Of a stretch of DNA of 5,143 nt, positions 1 through 5,143 are shown piece after piece; position 1 is the first letter of the stretch, and every line of letters begins with the position of its first letter. A program made the translations under genes and the position numbers. The DNA lies in contig PKCL01000403.1 in the NCBI GenBank assembly GCA_002862165.1, positions 1 through 5,143 on the forward strand, given 5' to 3'. The notes below the pieces were generated by a model. The model did not search any database. It saw only the letters and a program-made list of their open reading frames with translations, and was not told the origin of the DNA. The stretch comes from Planctomycetaceae bacterium (GTDB taxonomy: Bacteria; Planctomycetota; Planctomycetia; Pirellulales; UBA1268).

Positions 1-1
1 T

Positions 2-1615
2 TTCTTCAAAGGCGACAACTCGTTCCGTCTGAATGGCGAGCAGTGGAACGTCCCCGCCGTTCTCAATGACAAGACCTTCTACACCACCGTTGCTGACGTC
101 GACTTTGCCATTGATTTTCTCAGTGAATCCCGCAAGACGAAGAAGCCGTTCTACCTCTACGTCGCCTTTAATGCTCCTCATGCTCCCCTGCACGCGCTTC
201 CTGAAGACTACGCTAAGTACAAAGGCAGATACACCGAAGGTTGGGATGAGATACGTGACGCCCGCATCAAGAAACAGATGCAGTTGGGGCTTCTCCCCGA
301 TACGCTTACGCCAAGCCCACGCCCCCCTCATGTTCGGGCTTGGGAAGACGTCGTTCCATGGCAGCGCTCGTACGAAACAAACCGCATGGTCACACTCGCT
401 GCCATGATCGACCGCGTCGACCAAGAGATTGGGCGTCTCGTCAACAATCTCAAGGATCACGACGAACTCGATAATACACTTATTCTTTTTGTTTCTGATA
501 ACGGCGCCTGCCCCTACGATCGTCGGAAACCCTTGCTCGATGTTGAGCCCACGAACGGAGACGTCGCCCTGGCTGATTCCACTCCGTGGGCCTGGGCTCG
601 TAATGCACCCTTTCGCTTTTACAAGCAGAATCAATTCGAAGGCGGTATTAGCTCTCCGGGCATCGTCCACTGGCCAGATGGACTAAAGACCAAACCCGGT
701 GCCATTGTCGATACCCCCGCCCATTTGATTGACGTTTTTCCTACTCTCGTAGATCTAGCTGGTACCTCAATTCCCGGTGAGTATCCGCAACGTGACCTTC
801 GGCCCGTTTCCGGAGTTTCCCTTCGACCTGTCTTCGAAGGGAAAAAACTCAATCGCGCAGAGCCCATCCATCTTCAGTTTTCCTCCGACTATGGACTGCG
901 TGACGGCGACTGGAAAGTTGTCAGCTTCAAGGGGCAGGAGTGGGAACTCTACAACGTGGCCAATGACCGTACCGAGAATAATAATCTCGCTGCATCCGAA
1001 CCCGAGCGGCTCGCAGCTATGGTTGCAAAATGGAAAAACATGAGCCGTGATGTTCTTCATTCTTCCACGCTTGCAAACCCAAAGATGCTTTCGGCCCGAG
1101 TGCCGAAATCCAACAGTCAATGGACGGTCTTCAGCGACTCCGACAAGCCCTTTCTCACCGCGCCGGGCAAGAAGGGTAAGTCAAGGGCTGTTCGTAAGCC
1201 CAGAGCTAGCCGTGATTCAATTCGTGCCCGCAAAAATACTCGACTTGAAAAATCCAAAGACGCATTTCAACTGACCTTCACTGGTGACGACCCCGGGATC
1301 ACAATGGATTTTCGTGGTGCACCGATTTCACCCGCTGGCCCTTATTGTCTTGCCTTCGAACTCACAACTGATTTGAAGGGGCAGGGTGAGATCTTTTTCA
1401 CCACTGACAAAGAAGCCGTTTTGCCGAGAGGTGAAACCATCACATTTCCTGTTATCGGCGGTAGTCAGGCTCAAGAAGTTCGCCTTGAGATTGATACTGC
1501 TGAGCAGCTCCACCAACTCCGTATCGATATCGCCGACGGACCTGGCACTGCAACCATGAGTAAACTGCGACTCCTCGACAGCAGCGGCAAGATCCTTAAA
1601 GATTGGAAGCCGTGA
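2..1615 (+). CDS. Type I sulfatase (arylsulfatase family), 5'-truncated by window edge, with C-terminal accessory domain
   Basis: This gene encodes a formylglycine-dependent sulfatase that hydrolyses sulfate esters, probably on an exported glycan substrate; the exact substrate cannot be read from the sequence. The frame is open from base 2 and gives 537 visible residues; the true start and the CxPSR/CxAxR maturation motif lie upstream. The ATG at 278 is only an internal methionine, because clear sulfatase sequence precedes it. Visible hallmarks are the NAPHAPLH segment (His60 of the fragment, equivalent to the active-site His of human arylsulfatase A), the GWDEIRD segment (80-86), SDNGA (165-169, metal-binding Asp/Asn), and YKQNQFEGG (207-215, with the active-site Lys). 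The catalytic part ends near residue 350. A strongly basic linker follows (about 390-414, twelve Lys/Arg in 25), then a roughly 120-residue beta-rich domain resembling the sugar-binding-like tails of planctomycete sulfatases. Leucine is mostly CTC/CTT, unlike the next two genes. Family assignment is secure; the role of the tail is inferred. Confidence 0.95.
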   Translation, partial: FFKGDNSFRLNGEQWNVPAVLNDKTFYTTVADVDFAIDFLSESRKTKKPFYLYVAFNAPHAPLHALPEDYAKYKGRYTEGWDEIRDARIKKQMQLGLLPDTLTPSPRPPHVRAWEDVVPWQRSYETNRMVTLAAMIDRVDQEIGRLVNNLKDHDELDNTLILFVSDNGACPYDRRKPLLDVEPTNGDVALADSTPWAWARNAPFRFYKQNQFEGGISSPGIVHWPDGLKTKPGAIVDTPAHLIDVFPTLVDLAGTSIPGEYPQRDLRPVSGVSLRPVFEGKKLNRAEPIHLQFSSDYGLRDGDWKVVSFKGQEWELYNVANDRTENNNLAASEPERLAAMVAKWKNMSRDVLHSSTLANPKMLSARVPKSNSQWTVFSDSDKPFLTAPGKKGKSRAVRKPRASRDSIRARKNTRLEKSKDAFQLTFTGDDPGITMDFRGAPISPAGPYCLAFELTTDLKGQGEIFFTTDKEAVLPRGETITFPVIGGSQAQEVRLEIDTAEQLHQLRIDIADGPGTATMSKLRLLDSSGKILKDWKP

Positions 1616-1822
1616 AAGGAATGTACCAAACTCATGAGCGGAATACACCAGAACGCGGGGTGCATCTCTTCATTTTCGCTAGATCACCCGGCTCCGAGGA
1701 TCCTTGTAACGAAAGCCACGCAGCGACCTTGTTTATTCGAGAGGCAGTTCGAGAAGTCCGATGAATAACAAAGTTCAATGAAACGTGAATCACGCAACGA
1801 GTAATAAGCAGGTTTTCTGAAG
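1616..1822. other. Intergenic gap, no supported gene
   Basis: This 207-base gap separates the sulfatase from the DUF1549/DUF1553 gene and presumably carries the promoter of the downstream pair. I see no convincing -35/-10 pair and no hairpin followed by a T-run that would end sulfatase transcription. It contains a 47-codon ORF (1621-1764) right after the sulfatase stop, an 8-base palindrome AGGATCCT (1697-1704), a TTCGAGA direct repeat, and a loose inverted repeat (TTGTTTATTC at 1729-1738 against GAATAACAA at 1763-1771, with one bulged base). None is strong enough to assign a function. Confidence 0.6.
1736..1754. repeat. Short direct repeat TTCGAGA x2, 12-base period
   Basis: TTCGAGA occurs at 1736-1742 and again at 1748-1754, so the copies are 12 bases apart (about one helical turn). 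They sit about 70-90 bases upstream of the DUF1549/DUF1553 start, inside the loop of the loose inverted repeat at 1729-1771. A transcription-factor site is possible, but two 7-base copies can arise by chance. Confidence 0.2.
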
Positions 1823-3694
1823 ATGCGTTTTTTGATGACATGGATAGCAATCGGGTTGTGTTTCTGTGTTTCGTTTGTGCTGCTCGCCGGTGAGCCTTCA
1901 CGAGCTACTGGAAAGAATGTCGCGGTAGCTGTAGATATCTCAGCTTCTGCGCAAGCGATTGATCGGCTGGTAGCCGCCGAGTTGAAGAAGCAAGGTCAGG
2001 TACCGCGCGGGCAGATCGATGACTATACATTTTGCCGCCGCATCTATCTTGATGCCATTGGTCGCATCCCGACAATTATTGAACTGGAGAGTTTTGTCGG
2101 TGATAAAAATCCTGACAAAAGATCTCTTCTTATTGAAAAATTACTGCATTCCAAGGGCTACAACAGTCACTGGTACAACTATTGGGCCGATCTGCTGCGA
2201 GTGAAGGATATAGGTGACAAACTGCATCACTCGGGCAATTTCTCTGAATGGATCAAAGAAGCCGTCCGAAGCAATAAGCCATATGATCAGATGGCATATG
2301 AGTTGGTAAACGCGAGCGGCGAACTGTATAAGCCGGGCAACGGCGCTACTGGATTCTATGCCCGCGAAACCATGCCGCTCGATCATTTGGCTAACTCCGT
2401 CAAAACATTTATGGGCATGAGTATTGAATGTGCTCAATGTCACGACCACCCTTATGAGGATTGGACGCAGCAGGATTTCTATAAACTGGCGGCGTTTACA
2501 TCCAAGACCCGTCTGCGTGTGGATCCACTGCCACAAGATGAGAAAAAAATCTACGCCAAAGATCGTCATGTTTTAAAGAACAGGGACTTCAATGAGTGGA
2601 TTGTCTATCGGGAATCTATTCGTGTAAAGCATGCCGCCATTTATGGCAATGGTACTGGCTTCATGCGTTTACCTCATGACTATCAGTACGAAGATGGTGA
2701 GCCGCACCAAGTCATGGAGGCGGACGTACTCTTTGGGAATATGCCGAAGGTAAATTATGAGATAACTAAGGCAAAGCTGGCCTCTCTTCCAAAGAATCAG
2801 TTAGGCCCTGAGATCAACTCACGTAGCTCCCTAGCTGACTGGATGATCTCATCTAAGAATCCCATGTTTACGAAAGCCACGGTGAATCGTTTGTGGCACG
2901 CGGTCATGGGAACAGAGTTGGTCGGTCAGCTCGGTGGATTAACCGTGGAAGAAATGGGAGACCATCCCGCGCTTACTGAAAAACTGATTGGTGTCATGAA
3001 AGCATTGAAGTACGACACCAAATTGTTTTTGAGCGTCCTCTTTCATAGTAATACCTATCAAAGCAAAGCCCTGGTGTTAAATGCTTCTCCTTCAGGCTAT
3101 GTCCTCGATGGGCCGATCGTGCGGCGATTGCCAGCGGAAGTGATCGTCGATTCATTCCTGAGCCTGAAGACGGAGACGCCCGACAAATACGTGGCCACTG
3201 AATTCCGTTGGGATGGGTTTACTCACTTCTATGAAAAGTCAAAGAACATGAAAGCAAAAGACTTTGTTGAGTATTCCGTCAAAGGGCCTGGGAGAGGGCA
3301 ATTCCAAAATCGTGAAGAACGAGAAGCAATGAAGCGAAATGGGGATATGGGCCCACATGAATTGTGGCGGGTGTCCACATTCGGAAGAAATTACAAGGAG
3401 AATTGGGTGTCCATGCTGATGGGTAAATCCAATCGCGAAGTAATTGACGGGGCTGCTCGAGAACCAGACATTCCGCAAATCCTGTTTCTCATGAATGGAT
3501 TGGGTATTCCGGATGATGCGCTGGTTGTTCGCAAACTTAGTCAAGCTGCAACACGAAAAGACACAATGGAGATCCTCTGGAAAGCGATTCTTGGGCGTCT
3601 GCCCAAGAAGTCAGAAGAATCGCTTTTTGGTAATGCACCCGATGATGTCATGTGGGCGTTGATCAACTCCAATGAATTCAGGTTTGGGAGATAG
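1823..3694 (+). CDS. Exported DUF1549/DUF1553 protein (PSCyt2-PSD1), single CxxCH motif
   Basis: This 623-residue protein has an undetermined biochemical role; the family is abundant in Planctomycetota and relatives and usually sits beside a DUF1501 gene. A Sec-type signal is visible at residues 1-23 (MRF, then a hydrophobic core); its Cys13 and Cys15 do not fit a lipobox. DUF1549 spans about 44-228: CRRIYLDAIGRIPT (71-84), the YWADLL segment (120-125) and IECAQCHDHPYEDW (201-214), whose CAQCH could bind haem c. DUF1553 spans about 332-620: LADWMISSKNPMF, VNRLWHAVMG (354-363), RRLPAEVIVDSFL (434-446), REPDIPQILFLMNG (546-559) and the usual family ending WALINSNEFRFG. The N-terminal PSCyt1 cytochrome domain carried by many relatives is absent, so this is the short form. 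The start at 1823 is chosen because it gives the signal peptide; its ribosome site is weak (GCAGG at 1808-1812). The DUF1501 gene starts four bases after the stop. Confidence 0.93.
   Translation: MRFLMTWIAIGLCFCVSFVLLAGEPSRATGKNVAVAVDISASAQAIDRLVAAELKKQGQVPRGQIDDYTFCRRIYLDAIGRIPTIIELESFVGDKNPDKRSLLIEKLLHSKGYNSHWYNYWADLLRVKDIGDKLHHSGNFSEWIKEAVRSNKPYDQMAYELVNASGELYKPGNGATGFYARETMPLDHLANSVKTFMGMSIECAQCHDHPYEDWTQQDFYKLAAFTSKTRLRVDPLPQDEKKIYAKDRHVLKNRDFNEWIVYRESIRVKHAAIYGNGTGFMRLPHDYQYEDGEPHQVMEADVLFGNMPKVNYEITKAKLASLPKNQLGPEINSRSSLADWMISSKNPMFTKATVNRLWHAVMGTELVGQLGGLTVEEMGDHPALTEKLIGVMKALKYDTKLFLSVLFHSNTYQSKALVLNASPSGYVLDGPIVRRLPAEVIVDSFLSLKTETPDKYVATEFRWDGFTHFYEKSKNMKAKDFVEYSVKGPGRGQFQNREEREAMKRNGDMGPHELWRVSTFGRNYKENWVSMLMGKSNREVIDGAAREPDIPQILFLMNGLGIPDDALVVRKLSQAATRKDTMEILWKAILGRLPKKSEESLFGNAPDDVMWALINSNEFRFGR
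2429..2443 (+). other. CxxCH (CAQCH) putative haem-binding motif in DUF1549
   Basis: These codons specify Cys203-Ala-Gln-Cys206-His207, followed by Asp-His-Pro. The pattern matches the c-type haem attachment motif and lies in a conserved part of DUF1549, for which the Pfam name PSCyt2 (planctomycete cytochrome) was given. The protein is predicted to be exported, as c-type haem attachment requires. Whether haem is actually bound is not established; the same residues, with the nearby His209, could bind a metal instead. It is the only CxxCH in the protein. Confidence 0.6.
3686..3690 (+). promoter_or_regulatory. Shine-Dalgarno site for the DUF1501 gene, inside the upstream gene
   Basis: GGGAG lies eight bases before the ATG at 3699 and overlaps the last sense codons of the DUF1549/DUF1553 gene. 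With a four-base gap between stop and start, this placement suggests translational coupling, so that ribosomes finishing the first protein start the second. It also supports 3699 as the true start. Confidence 0.65.
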
Positions 3695-3698
3695 GTAG

Positions 3699-4931
3699 AT
3701 GGACCGGAGAGATTTTGTTTACCGTGTGGGTCTCGCGGGCGCGTCGTTGCCGTTCTTGGATGCGACTGCTGCGTCTGCTCAAACTGCGCAGGCCAAATCG
3801 GTCATCTACATATTCCTCTCAGGGGGATTGAGCCAGTACGACAGTTTTAATGTTGAAGTTGATAAGCCAGTCTTGGGGAAGTCGACCATCATCAAGAGTA
3901 ATGCCGACGGGGTTCGGGTTAGCAATTACTATCCAAAGTTGGCCAAGCAGATGGACAAGATTCTTGTTTTGAACTCGATGAAGACCGATCAGGGGGCTCA
4001 TCCCGCTGGTATTTATAAGATGCTGACCAACTACAATCCGCGGGCGACGGTTACTCATCCGGAGCTTGGTGCTTGGGTAAACAAAAGTCTGACAAGTCAG
4101 CGGGACAGCCTCCCGAACTTTGTGAGTGTTGGCAGCGGTCGCGCTGGAACGGCAGGATTTTTTCCAGGTCAGTGGGCCGCCTTGCCGGTCAAAGATCCCG
4201 ACAAGGGGATCGATTTCGTCAATCGAAACAAATCGGTCGCAGAGAAGGCCTTCAGGAATCGTCTCGATATCCTGAGTGCTCTAAATGATGACTTCCAAAA
4301 GAATTTTGGAACGAAAGACACTCAGTCGTATGTGGATACCTATGCGGGTTCATTGCGATTCATGAACTCGAAAGATATCGATGCCTTTGAACTGCAAAAT
4401 GAAAATGCGGCGATTACAAAATTATACGGCAAGAGTAAATTCAGTCGCAGTTGCCTTCTGGCGGCTCGCCTTGTTGAGCGCGGAGTCAGATTTGTCAAAG
4501 TGAACCTGGGAGGGTGGGACTACCACGACAACATTTATGGCAGGATGCCTGCCAATGCCAACGCATTAGACAGCGGCCTTTCGTCACTGCTTAGCCATTT
4601 GGGCCAGAAGGGGTTGCTGGATTCTACGCTCGTGGTTGTGTCGACAGAATTTGGCAGAAAGCCAGATGTCAATCCCAACGCTGGACGGGATCATCACCCC
4701 GATGGTTTTACTTGTCTCATGGCAGGAGCTGGTGTAAAAGCCGGTCAGATTTACGGAACGACTACTTCGGACGGAAAGCATGCGGACAAGAATGTGATAG
4801 ATGTTACAGATTTCAACGCATCCATAGCATGGCGGCTTGGGATTGATCCAAACCTCGAAGAAAAGGCCGCCAGTGGCCGACCCTTTGAGTTAGCCAATAA
4901 AGGCACAGTGCGAAGAGAATTGTTTGCCTGA
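3699..4931 (+). CDS. Tat-exported DUF1501 family protein
   Basis: This complete 410-residue DUF1501 protein belongs to the alkaline phosphatase/sulfatase-like fold group, but its reaction is not known. The N-terminus begins MDRRDFVYRVGLAGASLPFL, a twin-arginine signal (Arg3-Arg4-Asp-Phe) with a hydrophobic core and a plausible cleavage after ASA (residue 27), so it is probably exported folded. Family motifs in order are SGGLSQYDSF (41-50), HPAGIYKMLTNY (101-112), GGWDYHDN (271-278), STEFGRKP (315-322) and GRDHHPDGF (329-337), followed by the family's GAGVKAGQIYG segment (343-353). Asp48, His276, Glu317, Asp331, His332 and His333 are the best candidate metal ligands or catalytic residues, by inference. 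Leu44 replaces the Pro usual in the GGPS motif. At 410 residues it is at the short end of the family but has a complete-looking C-terminus. It follows the DUF1549/DUF1553 gene after four bases and is probably co-transcribed with it. Confidence 0.94.
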   Translation: MDRRDFVYRVGLAGASLPFLDATAASAQTAQAKSVIYIFLSGGLSQYDSFNVEVDKPVLGKSTIIKSNADGVRVSNYYPKLAKQMDKILVLNSMKTDQGAHPAGIYKMLTNYNPRATVTHPELGAWVNKSLTSQRDSLPNFVSVGSGRAGTAGFFPGQWAALPVKDPDKGIDFVNRNKSVAEKAFRNRLDILSALNDDFQKNFGTKDTQSYVDTYAGSLRFMNSKDIDAFELQNENAAITKLYGKSKFSRSCLLAARLVERGVRFVKVNLGGWDYHDNIYGRMPANANALDSGLSSLLSHLGQKGLLDSTLVVVSTEFGRKPDVNPNAGRDHHPDGFTCLMAGAGVKAGQIYGTTTSDGKHADKNVIDVTDFNASIAWRLGIDPNLEEKAASGRPFELANKGTVRRELFA

Positions 4932-5143
4932 GGGGTTGAAACAAAGGGGTTTGGACAAAATTCACTAACAACAAAAGATTGGGCTTCTGTGAGCATCAAT
5001 TGCAAAAGCCTTTGATGTATCGCACTGGTGCTCATGATCCTCTTGAAGTGCACGGGTACTCGGAAATCAGAAGTCAATCCAGTATTGCTGCGAGACTTCC
5101 ATGAGAAAGCAGACGTGCTGAAGTCATATGGTGGTTGCAGCTG
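4932..5143. other. Downstream non-coding stretch, no supported gene
   Basis: These 212 bases follow the DUF1501 stop. I find no clear rho-independent terminator, tRNA or conserved coding sequence. A forward frame stays open from 5016 to the window edge (possible GTG at 5028 or ATG at 5034), but it has no ribosome site and no recognisable product. A 29-codon frame at 5015-5104 is equally unsupported. The main visible structure is an imperfect inverted repeat at 4990-5034. Confidence 0.5.
4990..5034. repeat. Imperfect inverted repeat downstream of the DUF1501 gene
   Basis: TGAGCATCA (4990-4998) can pair with TGGTGCTCA (5026-5034) as a nine-base stem with one G-U pair and a 27-base loop. It lies about 60 bases after the DUF1501 stop and could stabilise the 3' end of the message. 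The loop is long and no T-run follows, so it is not a standard intrinsic terminator and may be chance. Confidence 0.2.

Noticed and set aside
278..1615. ATG at 278 as the start of the sulfatase gene
   Set aside because: The same frame is open back to base 2 and encodes clear sulfatase sequence, including the NAPHAPLH active-site region, so the gene starts before the window.
1621..1764. 47-codon ORF directly after the sulfatase stop
   Set aside because: The purine run AAAGGA abuts the ATG, too close to act as a normal ribosome site, and the translation (starting MYQTHERNTP) shows no recognisable domain, signal or membrane segment. Conservation would be needed to call it a gene.
1832..1867. 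Lipoprotein signal around Cys13/Cys15 of the DUF1549/DUF1553 protein
   Set aside because: The residue before Cys13 is Leu and that before Cys15 is Phe, which do not fit the Gly/Ala/Ser required before the lipobox cysteine; both lie inside the hydrophobic core.
1632..1901. Reverse-strand ORF of 89 codons covering the gap and the start of the DUF1549/DUF1553 gene
   Set aside because: It overlaps the well-supported signal peptide region on the other strand, and its product has no recognisable features.
4994..5017. CATCAA/TTGATG inverted repeat as a terminator
   Set aside because: The stem is only six base pairs, AT-rich, and has no following T-run; it competes with the longer pairing at 4990-5034.
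5016..5143. Forward frame open to the window edge, with GTG at 5028 or ATG at 5034, as the start of a further gene
   Set aside because: There is no ribosome site, at most about 38 codons are visible, and I recognise no family. An open frame of this length is expected by chance.

Overview
The window most likely comes from a bacterium of the Planctomycetota-Verrucomicrobiota-Lentisphaerota group. The evidence is gene content: a secreted sulfatase, a DUF1549/DUF1553 protein (Pfam PSCyt2 and PSD1) and a DUF1501 protein, a combination characteristic of these sulfatase-rich, polysaccharide-degrading phyla. Base composition is near balanced by eye. I cannot assign a genus. I found no RNA genes, insertion sequences or CRISPR array.

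Layout, all on the + strand. Bases 2-1615 hold the 3' part of a type I sulfatase gene whose start and catalytic formylglycine motif lie before the window. Bases 1616-1822 are an intergenic gap with no convincing gene. Bases 1823-3694 encode a complete exported DUF1549/DUF1553 protein with one CxxCH motif. After four bases, 3699-4931 encode a complete DUF1501 protein with a twin-arginine signal. Bases 4932-5143 hold no supportable gene.

How the genes may work together: the DUF1549/DUF1553 and DUF1501 genes look like one transcription unit with coupled translation, and their products should both leave the cytoplasm, one by the Sec route and one by the Tat route. Their biochemical role is, to my knowledge, unestablished. 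The CxxCH motif suggests a haem or other redox centre in the first, and DUF1501 belongs to the alkaline phosphatase/sulfatase-like fold group. The upstream sulfatase would remove sulfate esters from a sulfated glycan or similar substrate. Its link to the pair is by position only, since a 207-base gap and different codon preferences separate it from them. The pair is the best candidate here for an under-described system, but it is a recurrent gene pair in these phyla rather than something unique to this window.
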